A DNA stretch of 43,849 nt from an uncultured Clostridia bacterium (GTDB lineage: Bacteria > Bacillota > Clostridia > Christensenellales > Borkfalkiaceae), in contig CAMUBY010000009.1 of NCBI GenBank assembly GCA_947087265.1, positions 1 through 43,849 on the forward strand, read 5' to 3'. This document shows, in pieces, positions 16,112-24,610 of this stretch. Under the pieces are notes generated by a model that saw only the letters and a list, made by a program, of their open reading frames with translations, searched no databases and was not told where the DNA came from. Both the position numbers and the translations under genes were made by a program. Within the stretch, counting starts at the first letter, position 1, and the number at the start of each line of letters is the position of its first letter.

Positions 16112-17626
16112 ATGGAAAAAATAGGAATCATCGATTTGGGCTCTAATTCCGCGCGGCTCGTCATTGTAAAAATGTTCGGTGACGGGCATTATATGGTGGA
16201 AGACGAATTGAAAGAGAGCGTGCGGCTCGGACAGGACATGGACCGTGACGGTTTTCTGAAGCCGCAACGGGTTGCGGAAACGATTAAAACGCTCAAAATG
16301 TTCCGCAGGCTGTGCGAGGCAAACGGCGTAGAACGCATGATTGCGGTTGCTACGGCGGCGGTTCGCCGCGCCAAAAACCAGCGTTCTTTCCTCGATGAAA
16401 TACAGGCGAGCTGCGGTCTGAAAGTTACGGTGCTTTCCGAAGAAGAGGAGGCAACGCTCGTTTACCGCGGCGTCATCAACTCGATGGACATGCCCAAGGG
16501 CATTATTCTCGAAATCGGCGGCGGCAGCACGAAAATTATTTACTATAACCGCCGTTCCATCCTCAATTACGTAACGCTCGCGTTCGGCGCGGTGACGCTC
16601 ACCGACCTCTTTAAGAACGACGGCGTATCCCCCAAAGAACAGACGGAAAAAATTGAAGAATTTTTCCTCGAACAGTTCAAAAAAATCGAATGGCTTTCGG
16701 AAGTGGACCCCGATACCCCTTTAATCGGCGTGGGCGGTTCTTTCCGCAATCTCTATAAAATGAACCGCATCGTGCGCAAATATCCACTCAACGTAGTACA
16801 CAACTACACGTTCGCGACGGAGGACTTCCGCTCCATTTACGAAATGGTGCGCGAGCTGGACGTGGAAAAACGCAAACGCATCCGCGGCTTATCTCCTGCC
16901 CGTGCCGACATTATGCCTGCCGCGCTTGCGATTATCAAATCGTTTACCGACTATATGCATATCGAGTCGTTCACCATCGGCGGCTGCGGACTGCGCGAGG
17001 GCATTATGATAAATCAGGCGGTTCCGCTCACGGTGGAACGCCCTATTTCCGACGTGCTCGGCTATTCGCTCAATACGCTCGTAAAATATTACGGTTGCAA
17101 CGAGGCGCACGTCGAACACGTGGTGCATCTGAGCATTCAGCTCTTCAAACAACTGCGCGTGTTGCACAAATTCCCGCGCGCTTATCTCAAAGTGCTCAAA
17201 ATTGCGGCGAGCCTGCATGATTGCGGTTACCGCATCCGCTATTACAATAATCAACAGCACAGTCGTTATATCATTCTCAATTCGGCGATTTACGGCGCAA
17301 CGCACCGCGAAGTCGTACTTGCGGCGTTCGTGGCGGGGTGTCACAGAAAAGAGGACGTGCCTGCTAACGAATGGGCAAGGTATAAGGATATCGTCACCGA
17401 CGAAGATTTAGACGTCGTGAAAAAACTCGGCGTGCTGCTGCGTATCGGCGAATGCCTGGACAGGAGCGGACAGGGCGTCGTCAAGGGCATCAACTGCGAC
17501 GTGCTCGGAGATTCCGTTATCATGAAAACGGAAGTTGCGAGCGACGCAACGCTGGAAATCAGCCAGGCGCTCGACGCAGGGTTAGAGTTCAAACGCGCCT
17601 TTAAGAAAAATCTGGAAATTCTTTAA
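16112..17626 (+). CDS. Exopolyphosphatase / pppGpp phosphohydrolase (Ppx/GppA) with HD domain
   Basis: A 504-aa ASKHA-fold hydrolase of polyphosphate or pppGpp. N-terminal Ppx/GppA domain shows IGIIDLGSNSARL (phosphate 1), ATAAVRRAKN, EEEATLVYRG, LEIGGGSTKI (phosphate 2) and GVGGSFRN; a C-terminal HD-type helical domain starts about residue 300 and includes SLHDCGYRI and HSRYIILNS. This layout is common in Firmicutes. ATG at 16112 is preferred: GGTGGG lies 9 nt upstream and the protein then starts MEKIGIIDLGSNS as in the family; a GTG at 16061 would add 17 untypical residues. No ppk gene adjoins. Its stop overlaps the maf start (TAATG). Confidence 0.92.
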   Translation: MEKIGIIDLGSNSARLVIVKMFGDGHYMVEDELKESVRLGQDMDRDGFLKPQRVAETIKTLKMFRRLCEANGVERMIAVATAAVRRAKNQRSFLDEIQASCGLKVTVLSEEEEATLVYRGVINSMDMPKGIILEIGGGSTKIIYYNRRSILNYVTLAFGAVTLTDLFKNDGVSPKEQTEKIEEFFLEQFKKIEWLSEVDPDTPLIGVGGSFRNLYKMNRIVRKYPLNVVHNYTFATEDFRSIYEMVRELDVEKRKRIRGLSPARADIMPAALAIIKSFTDYMHIESFTIGGCGLREGIMINQAVPLTVERPISDVLGYSLNTLVKYYGCNEAHVEHVVHLSIQLFKQLRVLHKFPRAYLKVLKIAASLHDCGYRIRYYNNQQHSRYIILNSAIYGATHREVVLAAFVAGCHRKEDVPANEWARYKDIVTDEDLDVVKKLGVLLRIGECLDRSGQGVVKGINCDVLGDSVIMKTEVASDATLEISQALDAGLEFKRAFKKNLEIL

Positions 17627-18186
17627 TGAGAGAGTTAATTCTTGCAAGTGCGTCGCCGCGGCGGCGCGAACTTTTGCATGGAATTTGCAATTTCCGCGTA
17701 GAGCCTTCGTTTTTCGAGGAACGTGCGGAAGGGCTTACGGCGCGGGAAACGGCGGAGTATTTTGCAGAGGGTAAGGCGAAGGAAGTGTTGTCGCGTTTTC
17801 CCGACTGTCTGGTGCTCGGTGCGGATACCGTGGTTGCGTTTCGGGATAAAATTCTCGGCAAGCCGCGGAATAAGGCGGAGGCAATCGCAACGCTGCGCGA
17901 ACTGAGCGGAAATACGCATAGCGTGTACACGGGGGTGTGCGTTGCGGGGCAGGGCTTTTGCAAAACGTTTTCAACGGAAACGCGCGTCACCTTTTTTCCG
18001 CTGAGCGAAGAACTGATAAGAGAGTATGCGGAAAGCGGACTACCGCTCGACAAGGCGGGGTCTTACGGCATTCAGGACGGTTATCCGCTGGTTAAAAATT
18101 ACGAAGGCAGTTATACGGGCGTGGTGGGGCTTCCGGTTGAGGAAGTCCGCGCTGTTTTAGAGGAGGCTGAAAAATACAAATGCTGA
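17626..18186 (+). CDS. maf: Maf/YhdE nucleotide pyrophosphatase
   Basis: A 186-aa cytoplasmic house-cleaning NTP pyrophosphatase (dTTP/UTP or m7GTP type), once described as a septum-formation inhibitor. Conserved elements are ASASPRRRELL at the N-terminus, the metal/base-binding GADTVV, GKPRNKAEA, HSVYTGV and DKAGSYGIQ. The DKAGSYGIQG-type sequence fits the dTTP/UTP-specific subfamily. It overlaps the Ppx/GppA stop by 1 nt and the next gene by 7 nt. maf next to an mreB homologue is a classic gene order in many bacteria. Confidence 0.94.
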   Translation: MRELILASASPRRRELLHGICNFRVEPSFFEERAEGLTARETAEYFAEGKAKEVLSRFPDCLVLGADTVVAFRDKILGKPRNKAEAIATLRELSGNTHSVYTGVCVAGQGFCKTFSTETRVTFFPLSEELIREYAESGLPLDKAGSYGIQDGYPLVKNYEGSYTGVVGLPVEEVRAVLEEAEKYKC

Positions 18187-19163
18187 AACTTGCAATCGAT
18201 TTCGGAACGTCGCTAACGAAAATTTACCAAATCGGCAGCGGTATCGTACTTGCCGAAGCAACGTGCGTAACCGTGCAGAAAGACACGGGCGAAATGCGTG
18301 CGTTCGGCAACGAAGCCAAGCGTTTGCTCGGAAAGACGGCGGAATACACCGACGTCAGTTTCCCCGTGTTCGAGGGGGAAATCGTGAACGAACGCCAGGC
18401 GGGCGCGTTGCTCGAATATTTTCTGCGAAAGGTAGTGCGCCGTCCCTCGGTAGAGGCAATCTTCTGCGTGCCCTGCGGCGTGACCGCGGCTTCGCGCGAG
18501 AAGTATTACCGCGTTGCGAAAACGGCGGGCATTTCAAGAATCGGGTTCGTTGAAACGCCGTATCTTGCCGCGCTCGGGCAGGACGTTCCGCTCTCCGAAT
18601 CCAACCCCGTGTTCGCGCTCGATATCGGCGCAGGAAAAACGTCCATGGCGGCGTTTTCGCTCGACGGAATTATCGCAGGGCTTACCATGAACGTGGGCGG
18701 CAATAATATGGATATTCATATCATCGACCATATTGCGGAAACGTTTAATTTGAAAATCGGTTCGCTCACGAGCGAAAAATTAAAGAACACGGTCGGCAGT
18801 CTGATTGCAGGCGATAATCAAAGCATGATAGTCAACGGCAGAGATATTGAAAGCGGCAAGCCGCGCTCCGTGTCCGTCAATTCCGAAGACATTTTATTCC
18901 CCGTGCGTATTTATATCGATAAAATCATCGAATATGCGGAACTTGTTTTGCAAAAACTTCCCGCCGAAGTTTCCGCCGCGATGTGCAAGAACGGCGTTTA
19001 TCTTTCGGGCGGTATTTGCCTGCTTGCAGGGTTTGAGGATTATATCGCGGAAAAATTGCAAATGGAAACGCATTTGCCCGAAAATCCGCAGATGTCCGTA
19101 ATTTTGGGCGGCGGCAGAGCGGTAGGCAATACCGCACTGTTGCACAGAATAAAAATGAATTAA
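18180..19163 (+). CDS. Divergent MreB-like actin homologue
   Basis: A 327-aa ASKHA actin-like ATPase resembling MreB/Mbl, which polymerises under the membrane to guide cell-wall synthesis. Visible are phosphate-1 DFGTSLTKIY (7-16), FGNEAKRLLGKT, CVPCGVT, phosphate-2 DIGAGKTSMAAF (about 143-154), the adenosine GGICLLAGFEDYI and a GGGRAVGN end. It is clearly divergent: canonical DLGTANTLVY and the RDI/GGG elements are altered. mreC, mreD and penicillin-binding genes are absent, so it may be a secondary actin. The ATG lies in the maf 3' end (7-nt overlap), with AGGAGG about 13 nt upstream. Confidence 0.85.
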   Translation: MLKLAIDFGTSLTKIYQIGSGIVLAEATCVTVQKDTGEMRAFGNEAKRLLGKTAEYTDVSFPVFEGEIVNERQAGALLEYFLRKVVRRPSVEAIFCVPCGVTAASREKYYRVAKTAGISRIGFVETPYLAALGQDVPLSESNPVFALDIGAGKTSMAAFSLDGIIAGLTMNVGGNNMDIHIIDHIAETFNLKIGSLTSEKLKNTVGSLIAGDNQSMIVNGRDIESGKPRSVSVNSEDILFPVRIYIDKIIEYAELVLQKLPAEVSAAMCKNGVYLSGGICLLAGFEDYIAEKLQMETHLPENPQMSVILGGGRAVGNTALLHRIKMN

Positions 19164-19172
19164 ACCGTAATG

Positions 19173-19206
19173 AAAAAGCGGCGCATAACAATGCGCCGCT
19201 TTTTTA
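19173..19206 (+). terminator. Terminator of the ppx-maf-mreB-like operon
   Basis: Stem aaaagcggcgcat (19174-19186) with atgcgccgctttt (19191-19203), followed by Ts. It reaches into the 3' end of the convergent XRE gene. Confidence 0.9.
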
Positions 19207-19416
19207 ATGTTTGATTTCTAAAACGTCGTCAGCCGAAATATCCAAAAAACTGCAAAGTTTGGAAAAAGTTGCAAGCGTCGGTTTCGCTCTTCCAGAACAA
19301 TATTGCGAAACAGTTGACTGTCTTACACCAATCGCCTTAGCGATACTTGTAATCGTTTTACCGCTATTCTTAATTTCAAAACATAAATTTTCTGTAATTT
19401 TTTCGTCCAAATTCAT
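19204..19416 (-). CDS. Small XRE-family transcriptional regulator
   Basis: A 70-aa single-domain helix-turn-helix protein (MNLDEKITENLCFEIKNSG...). The HTH reads TSIAKAIGVRQSTVSQYCSGRAKPTLATFSKLCSFL, a cI/Cro-type XRE fold covering nearly the whole protein. The frame stays open to a TTG at 19440, but ATG 19416 gives 70 aa, equal to the other three XRE proteins in this window, and the TTG lies inside the operator palindrome. SD is weak (GTGGAA). It is divergent from a 44-aa gene, with a near-perfect 21-bp palindrome between them, the likely autorepressor site. Confidence 0.88.
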   Translation of the reverse strand: MNLDEKITENLCFEIKNSGKTITSIAKAIGVRQSTVSQYCSGRAKPTLATFSKLCSFLDISADDVLEIKH

Positions 19417-19429
19417 TTCCACAAAATAA

Positions 19430-19450
19430 TTTATAGTCAATGGCTATAAA
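19430..19450. promoter_or_regulatory. Palindromic operator between XRE gene and 44-aa gene
   Basis: TTTATAGTCA-A-TGGCTATAAA, a 21-bp inverted repeat centred on 19440 with one mismatch between the 10-nt arms. It overlaps a TATAAA-like -10 for the minus-strand XRE gene and ends 6 nt before the -35 of the + strand promoter. Likely binding site of the XRE protein (inference). Confidence 0.75.
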
Positions 19451-19456
19451 AATTGC

Positions 19457-19486
19457 TTGACATATTCGCAGTGCCTATGATATTAT
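19457..19486 (+). promoter_or_regulatory. Promoter of the 44-aa gene
   Basis: TTGACA (19457-19462), 18-nt spacer, TGA-TATTAT (extended -10, hexamer 19481-19486). A strong SD (agaggaggg, 19494-19502) follows. Confidence 0.8.
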
Positions 19487-19508
19487 CATAAAAAGAGGAG
19501 GGAAAAAT

Positions 19509-19643
19509 ATGGAAAAGAAAGAATTTTTGTCGCTTTTAGCCGATTTATTAAAAGACGAAGTGGTAGGAAGCGTCGAAGAAAAAGACGGCGAAATTACCGT
19601 CACTTTTTTGAGCGGTGAAACCAGAACGATTATTGTAAAATAA
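19509..19643 (+). CDS. 44-aa protein next to XRE regulator
   Basis: A short reading frame with an excellent ribosome binding site (gaggaggg, 7 nt before ATG) and its own promoter. The product starts MEKKEFLSLLADLL and ends GEITVTFLSGETRTIIVK; the N-terminal half predicts an amphipathic helix and the C-terminal half two beta strands. No family recognised. The divergent arrangement with a small XRE repressor and a shared palindrome resembles phage- or element-type two-gene switches, but no toxin or antitoxin motif can be named. Confidence 0.7.
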   Translation: MEKKEFLSLLADLLKDEVVGSVEEKDGEITVTFLSGETRTIIVK

Positions 19644-19820
19644 ACAATTTATCAAGCTCCTTTTGTGAAAGCGCCGACGCGGCGGAGATAAGCGCGCATT
19701 AGTCATTATTATCAAATTAAATATATTTATAAAAATATGTTTACAATTTGAAGCAAATCGTTACACTTTTCTTTTCATGAGTGCGAATTGAAACCGCGTC
19801 GTCGCCCAAATAAAAATAAA
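19644..19820. other. AT-rich intergenic stretch without recognised gene
   Basis: Between the 44-aa gene and the pheT terminator. An imperfect palindrome ACAATTTG-aag-CAAATCGT is present at about 19743-19761, function unknown. No convincing gene, tRNA or promoter seen. Confidence 0.4.
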
Positions 19821-19848
19821 CCGCCGTTCCGCAAATGCGGAACGGCGG
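19821..19848. terminator. Terminator of pheST
   Basis: A 13-bp perfect stem ccgccgttccgca (19821-19833) with its complement (19836-19848); on the minus strand it is followed by TTTATTTTTATTT. It lies 16 nt after the pheT stop. Confidence 0.88.
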
Positions 19849-19863
19849 CTCTTTCTATAAAAC

Positions 19864-22263
19864 TTATCTCAATTCTGCGCCGAGGTTGTGTTCGAGATTT
19901 CCGAGAATTTTACGGAAGAATCCGTCTACCGCTTCGGGCGTGAGCGGTTTTTCCGCTTTCTCGTCGGGCGTGAAAGTCAGGCGGAACGCCATACTTTTTT
20001 TGCCTGCGCCGAGCGTAACGCTGCGGTATACGTCAAAGAGTTCCGCGCGCGTTACCGCTTTGCAGGCGCGCAGAATGCATGCGGTCAATTCGGCGCAAGT
20101 TACGTCCTCGCCGACGACCACCGCAAGGTCGCGCCGTACGGCGGGGAACTTCGGCAGATTTTTGTAGGTGATATCTTTTGCAAACTTTTTAGAAATTGCG
20201 GCGTAGTCCAGCTCGCACAGATACGCAGGCTTTTCGAGCGCAAGTTCGTTTGCAATGGCGGGGTGCAGTTCGCCGAGATACCCGACCGTCTTTTCTCCGA
20301 GTTTCACGGCAGCCGTCTTGCCCGAATGCAGGTAAGACCTTTCCGCGCGCTCGAAGATAAAATTCAGTTCAAACGCTTCGGCAACCGCTTCCACCGCGCC
20401 TTTCATATCGAAGAAATCGCCCTCGCCCCACAGCCCCATGACGCACTTTTTGCGCTCTTCGGGGAGCGTTTTAAGGGGGAGCGTGTCCGCAAGATACACG
20501 TTTGCGACCTCAAACAGTCTGCCGCTGTCGTTGCCGCGCCGCACGTTCCGCACGATATTCTGCAACATTGTTGCGGCAAGCGTCGTACGCATCACCGACA
20601 AATCTTCCCCGATGGGGTTGCGGATTTCAACGGCATTGCGTTCGGGCGAGTACTCGGGCAGGCGCAGAAGGTCGAAATCTTTGGGCGAGCCGAACGAGTA
20701 GTTGCACGCTTCCATAAAGCCCTCCGCTTTGAGCGTATTTTTGAATTTGAGTTCGAGTTTCTGCGCGTGGGTAAGTCCGCCGTGCGTTACCGTCGCTTTG
20801 GAAAGGAAAGCGGGCACAATGTGTTCGTAACCGTAGGAGCGGATGACTTCTTCGGCAATGTCGGGGTAGCCGTCCACGTCCTCGCGCCAGAGCGGAACGG
20901 TGACGGTAAGGGTATCTTTGTTTTCTTTCACGGCAAAGCCGAGCCTTGTCAAAATGGCGTTCACTTCCGCTTCGGGCACTTCGATGCCGAGCAGGGCGTT
21001 AATTTTAGCGTAAGTCGTTACAATCTGTTTAGGGGTCATGTCCGCGCTGTTTACGTCGGTGCGGTAGGAGGTGGGCACGCCGCAGCCGAGTTCTTCCACA
21101 AGGTGCAGGGCGCGGTCCATGGCAAGTTCGGGTGTGTACGCGTCTACGCCTTTTTCAAAACGCGCCGAAGAATCGCTGCGCTGTCCGAGCGAACGGGAAG
21201 TTTTCCGCACGCTGTCGCGCGCGAACTTTGCCGCCTCGAAGAACACTTCTTTCGTATCGGGCTTGATTTCGCTGTTGAGTCCGCCCATCACGCCTGCCAG
21301 GGCAACACCGCCCTGTTTATCGCATATCAAGAGGTTGGAAGGGTTGAGCTTAAATTCCTTTTTGTCGAGCGTGACAATCTTTTCGCCCTCTTTCGCTCGC
21401 CGCACGATGACCTCGCCGCCGCGCAGGAAGTTGCGGTCAAACGCGTGCATGGGTTGCCCCATTTCGAGCAACACGAAATTGGTAATATCCACAATATCCG
21501 AAACGGAGCGCAGTCCGCACAGGGCAAGACGGCGGCGCATCCATTGCGGCGCTACGCCGATTTTCACGTCCTTCACGTAGTGCCCGATATAGCGCGGGCA
21601 GAGCGCGGGCTCTTTCACGGTGACGGGAATTTTTACGTCCGTCTTTGCGGCGTGATATTCGAGCGCAGGCATTTTCAAAGGCTTGTGCAAAACGGCGGCT
21701 ACCTCGCGCGCCATACCGAGAATGCTCTGGCAGTCGGGGCGGTTGGCTGTGACGGCAATGTCGAAAATATAGTCGTCGATTCCTACGATTTTTCGGATAT
21801 CGTCGCCCACCTTCGCCTCGCTGCCGAGGATGAGAATGCCGTACACTTCCGTGCCGTCGTAGAAGTCGTTGTTAATGCCGAGTTCTTCGCCCGAACAGAA
21901 CATTCCCTCGGAGAGCACGCCGCGGAGTTTCCCCGTTTTAATTTTCTGAACGCCGCCTTCATGCAGTACGGTTGCGCCGTCCAAGGCGCAGGGCACGAGC
22001 GCGCCTTCAAACACGTTGGTGGCAGCCGTGCAAATCTGTTTCACGCCGTGCGCGCCGCAGTCCACGGTGCAGACGGTGAGCCTGTCCGCGTCGGGGTGTT
22101 TTTCGCACTTCGTAATTTTTCCGACGACGACGCCGTTTACGTCCTTGCCGAGGTAGGTAAGTTCTTCTACTTCAAAACCGCAGGAGAAGAGTTTTTCCTG
22201 TAATTCCTCTGCGGAAATATCGATGTCTACATAATCTTTCAGCCAACTGAGCGGTGCTAACAT
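19864..22263 (-). CDS. pheT: Phenylalanyl-tRNA synthetase beta subunit
   Basis: The 799-aa beta subunit of the (alpha-beta)2 cytoplasmic enzyme. Domains in order: N-terminal EMAP-II/OB tRNA-binding domain with GKITKCEKHPDADRLTVC and CTAATNV (about 40-150), B3/B4 editing domain (about 210-390: RYIGHYV, DITNFVLLE, HAFDRNF, CDKQGGVALAGVMGG), B5 domain (about 400-470), catalytic-like core (RNPIGEDLSVMRTTL) and C-terminal FDX-ACB anticodon-binding domain (KFPAVRRDLAVVV to VFRLTFTPDE-like end). Length matches the family. ATG at 22263 follows AAGGAGG, 10 nt after the pheS stop. Expression is under the Phe T-box. Confidence 0.97.
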   Translation of the reverse strand: MLAPLSWLKDYVDIDISAEELQEKLFSCGFEVEELTYLGKDVNGVVVGKITKCEKHPDADRLTVCTVDCGAHGVKQICTAATNVFEGALVPCALDGATVLHEGGVQKIKTGKLRGVLSEGMFCSGEELGINNDFYDGTEVYGILILGSEAKVGDDIRKIVGIDDYIFDIAVTANRPDCQSILGMAREVAAVLHKPLKMPALEYHAAKTDVKIPVTVKEPALCPRYIGHYVKDVKIGVAPQWMRRRLALCGLRSVSDIVDITNFVLLEMGQPMHAFDRNFLRGGEVIVRRAKEGEKIVTLDKKEFKLNPSNLLICDKQGGVALAGVMGGLNSEIKPDTKEVFFEAAKFARDSVRKTSRSLGQRSDSSARFEKGVDAYTPELAMDRALHLVEELGCGVPTSYRTDVNSADMTPKQIVTTYAKINALLGIEVPEAEVNAILTRLGFAVKENKDTLTVTVPLWREDVDGYPDIAEEVIRSYGYEHIVPAFLSKATVTHGGLTHAQKLELKFKNTLKAEGFMEACNYSFGSPKDFDLLRLPEYSPERNAVEIRNPIGEDLSVMRTTLAATMLQNIVRNVRRGNDSGRLFEVANVYLADTLPLKTLPEERKKCVMGLWGEGDFFDMKGAVEAVAEAFELNFIFERAERSYLHSGKTAAVKLGEKTVGYLGELHPAIANELALEKPAYLCELDYAAISKKFAKDITYKNLPKFPAVRRDLAVVVGEDVTCAELTACILRACKAVTRAELFDVYRSVTLGAGKKSMAFRLTFTPDEKAEKPLTPEAVDGFFRKILGNLEHNLGAELR

Positions 22264-22273
22264 ATTCTCCTCC

Positions 22274-23293
22274 TTAATCCTTGAACTGCTCTAAAAAGCG
22301 CACGTCGTTTTCGGTGAGCAGTTTGATGTTGTTGATGCCGTATTTGAGCATGGCGATGCGCTCGATGCCCATGCCGAATGCAAAGCCCGTATATTCGTCG
22401 GGGTCGACGCCGCAGTTTTCGAGCACGTGTCTGTTCACCATGCCCGCGCCGAGCACTTCAATCCAGCCCGTGCCCTTGCAGAGCGAACAGCCCTTTCCGC
22501 CGCAGGAGGCGCAGGATACGTCCACCTCCACCGAGGGTTCGGTAAAGGGAAAGTAGGAGGGGCGCAGGCGCGTCTTGCTGGAATCGGAAAACACGGAACG
22601 CGCGAATTCGTCGAGCATTCCCTGTAAATCGCAGAGGGTAATGCCTTTGTCTACGACGAGCCCTTCCATCTGGTGGAACATGGGGGAGTGGGTTGCGTCG
22701 TCGTCCGAGCGGAACACGCGCCCGGGCGATAAAATTTTAATGGGCGGTTTTTTCTTTTCCATCACGCGGATTTGCGCCGCGCTCGTCTGCGTGCGGAGTA
22801 AAAATTCGTCCGTCACGTAAAAGGTGTCCTGCATATCGCGCGCAGGGTGGTCGGCAGGGGTGTTGAGCGCGGTGAAGTTGTAGTATTCGCTCTCGATTTC
22901 GGGACCTTCGTAAATCTCGAAGCCCATGCCTGCGAACACGTCGATGAGTTCGTTTTTCACGCGCGTGACGGGGTGCAATACGCCTTCGCGTTTGCGCTTC
23001 CCGGGCATGGTAACGTCAATGCGTTCGCTTTCAAGTTTGTGTTCGAGTTCTTTTTGGCGGATGATTTCTTCGAGTACGGCAAAGCGCGCTTCCAAAAGCA
23101 TTCGCAAATCGTTCACTTTCTTGCCGAACGCGGGGCGGTCCTCCTGCGCAAGTTCTTTCATTTTTTTGAGCAGCGCGGTAATTCTGCCCGTTCTGCCGAG
23201 GTATTTCATTTTTACCTCGTAGAGCGCGCGGCTGTTCTCCGCCTGTTCGGCGTCTTTCTGCGCCTCGTCTAATACGTTATCGTTTTCGTCCAT
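22274..23293 (-). CDS. pheS: Phenylalanyl-tRNA synthetase alpha subunit
   Basis: The 339-aa catalytic alpha subunit. N-terminal coiled-coil tRNA-binding region (about 1-100), class II motif 1 around [23 protein letters not shown], motif 2 with [22 protein letters not shown], a zinc-type [17 protein letters not shown] insertion and motif 3 with [18 protein letters not shown]. The CASCGG...CSLCKG cysteine quartet resembles those of some Clostridia and other bacteria and probably holds a structural zinc. SD GGGAGG about 9 nt before the ATG. First gene of the pheST operon controlled by an upstream T-box. Confidence 0.97.
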   Translation of the reverse strand: MDENDNVLDEAQKDAEQAENSRALYEVKMKYLGRTGRITALLKKMKELAQEDRPAFGKKVNDLRMLLEARFAVLEEIIRQKELEHKLESERIDVTMPGKRKREGVLHPVTRVKNELIDVFAGMGFEIYEGPEIESEYYNFTALNTPADHPARDMQDTFYVTDEFLLRTQTSAAQIRVMEKKKPPIKILSPGRVFRSDDDATHSPMFHQMEGLVVDKGITLCDLQGMLDEFARSVFSDSSKTRLRPSYFPFTEPSVEVDVSCASCGGKGCSLCKGTGWIEVLGAGMVNRHVLENCGVDPDEYTGFAFGMGIERIAMLKYGINNIKLLTENDVRFLEQFKD

Positions 23294-23310
23294 TCTCTGT
23301 TCCTCCCGAT

Positions 23311-23555
23311 ATAAATAAAAAACGCCCTATGAAAAAACATAGGGCGAAAATTTCCGCGGTACCACCTATCTTCGCGCATTTAATCAATGCGCCTCTTGCC
23401 TTCTTAACGCGAAGGGCACGGCACCGCTTAAAGTTCGATTCGGCGGGCGGCTCGCGGGGGAATACCGCGCCTTTTCCGAAAAAACCCTTTCAGCCGCGGG
23501 GTTTTTCTCTGAATTCGGGGCGTTTTGGCGCGTCTCTTCCGCATCATTGCCTTTT
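23311..23555 (-). ncRNA. T-box riboswitch for tRNA-Phe
   Basis: The minus-strand leader contains the T-box AGGTGGTACCGCGG (23367-23354), then a terminator stem CGCCCTATG/CATAGGGCG (23346-23338 with 23331-23323) and a T-run to 23311. Upstream is the stem I region with an AGAGA element; a UUC triplet (Phe codon, complement of 23511-23513) next to CAGAGA is the likely specifier. Uncharged tRNA-Phe would favour the antiterminator and switch on pheST. Confidence 0.93.
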
Positions 23556-23561
23556 GAAAAT

Positions 23562-23590
23562 ATTATAGAAAGTTTTATTTTTCTTGTCAA
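23562..23590 (-). promoter_or_regulatory. Consensus sigA promoter of T-box-pheST
   Basis: On the minus strand TTGACA (23590-23585), 17-nt spacer, TATAAT (23567-23562). Confidence 0.93.
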
Positions 23591-23691
23591 TCAATTTTGA
23601 ACGGAAAAAGAAAATCCTATATTTTGTGCTCAATTTATTATAGCAACGCAATATTTAGTATTATTTTCCTGAAAATTCCGTTATTTTTCAC

Positions 23692-23720
23692 TTGACAAAC
23701 GCGCGTTGGCATGGTATCAT
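23692..23720 (+). promoter_or_regulatory. Promoter of the ZTP riboswitch-pfl operon
   Basis: TTGACA (23692-23697), 17-nt spacer and TATCAT (23715-23720) preceded by TGG (extended -10). Start predicted near 23727, shortly before the aptamer. Confidence 0.88.
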
Positions 23721-23742
23721 AGCATTACAAATCAAAAACCTT

Positions 23743-23845
23743 ACGGCGACTGACGAGAAGCGGAGCACCGCGTGAAACCGTATAGGGGTAGAGCCGTTTC
23801 GTCTGGGCAGTTTCTTTTTGACAAGAAATCTGCTCTTTTGTTTTC
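23743..23845 (+). ncRNA. ZTP (pfl-motif) riboswitch with terminator
   Basis: The aptamer runs from about 23743 to 23810: GACTGACGAGAAG, a small GC hairpin (GCGG..CCGC), GUGAAACCG, a variable linker, then GCCGTTTCGTCTGGGCAG at 23793-23810, which matches the conserved 3' CUGGGCA part of the ZMP/ZTP class. The last arm GGGCAGTTTCTT (23805-23816) pairs with AAGAAATCTGCTC (23823-23835) followed by TTTTGTTTT, so ligand-stabilised aptamer and terminator compete. ZTP signals low 10-formyl-THF; pfl genes supply formate for one-carbon units, which fits the downstream operon. Confidence 0.88.
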
Positions 23846-23879
23846 TAATTCGGAATTTTGCACACAATAGGAGAGGGAA

Positions 23880-24587
23880 ATGCGCATTCATTCAACGGAA
23901 TCGTTCGGCACGGTAGACGGACCCGGTATCCGTTTCGTGGTGTTCGCGCAGGGTTGCCCCATGCGGTGCAAATACTGCCACAATCCCGATACCTGGGGAA
24001 TCGGCGGCGGCAAGGAGCGTTCCGTCCAAGAAATCGCAGACGAGGCGCTCCGGTATAAAAGTTATTTCGGGGCGAAGGGCGGCGTCACCGTCTCGGGCGG
24101 CGAACCGCTGTTGCAGCTCGATGAACTCATCAAACTGTTTTCTCTGTTGAAAGAAAAACGTATTCACACCTGTCTGGATACTTCGGGCATTTGTTTTCGG
24201 GAAGAAGACAAACGGTATGAAGATTTGCTTGCCGTCACCGATTTGGTGCTCCTCGATATCAAGCACATTGACGGGGCGGCGCACAAATCTCTTACGGGGC
24301 ATTCAAATGCCGCACCGCTCGCATTCGCAGAATATTTAAGCAAACACAAAAAACCGACGTGGATTCGTCACGTGCTTGTGCCCGGCATTACGGACGGAGA
24401 AGAAAACCTTAAAAAACTTCGCGCGTTTACAGATAGGCTTGAAACGGTCGAAAAAGTGGAAGTGCTTCCCTATCACACCATGGGGAAAGTGAAGTATGAA
24501 AATTTAGGAATGGCGTATCCGCTCGAAGGGGTGGAGCCGCCTTCCAAAGAAAGCGTGGAACGCGCAAAAAAAATATTAAGCAAATAA
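23880..24587 (+). CDS. pflA: Pyruvate formate-lyase activating enzyme
   Basis: A 235-aa radical-SAM enzyme that abstracts a hydrogen from the glycine of pyruvate formate-lyase to create the glycyl radical. The [4Fe-4S] motif CPMRCKYC (Cys26, Cys30, Cys33), the N-terminal [16 protein letters not shown], the SAM-binding [11 protein letters not shown] and the C-terminal [15 protein letters not shown] are all typical. AGGAG (23869-23873) lies 6 nt before the ATG. It precedes pflB, the reverse of E. coli order, under the ZTP riboswitch. Confidence 0.97.
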   Translation: MRIHSTESFGTVDGPGIRFVVFAQGCPMRCKYCHNPDTWGIGGGKERSVQEIADEALRYKSYFGAKGGVTVSGGEPLLQLDELIKLFSLLKEKRIHTCLDTSGICFREEDKRYEDLLAVTDLVLLDIKHIDGAAHKSLTGHSNAAPLAFAEYLSKHKKPTWIRHVLVPGITDGEENLKKLRAFTDRLETVEKVEVLPYHTMGKVKYENLGMAYPLEGVEPPSKESVERAKKILSK

Positions 24588-24610
24588 CACTACATAGGAA
24601 GGAGAGAATT

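Noticed and set aside
19888..22203. 771-codon open frame opposite pheT
   Set aside because: Shadow of pheT codon bias; the product is Phe/His/Arg-rich without any known motif.
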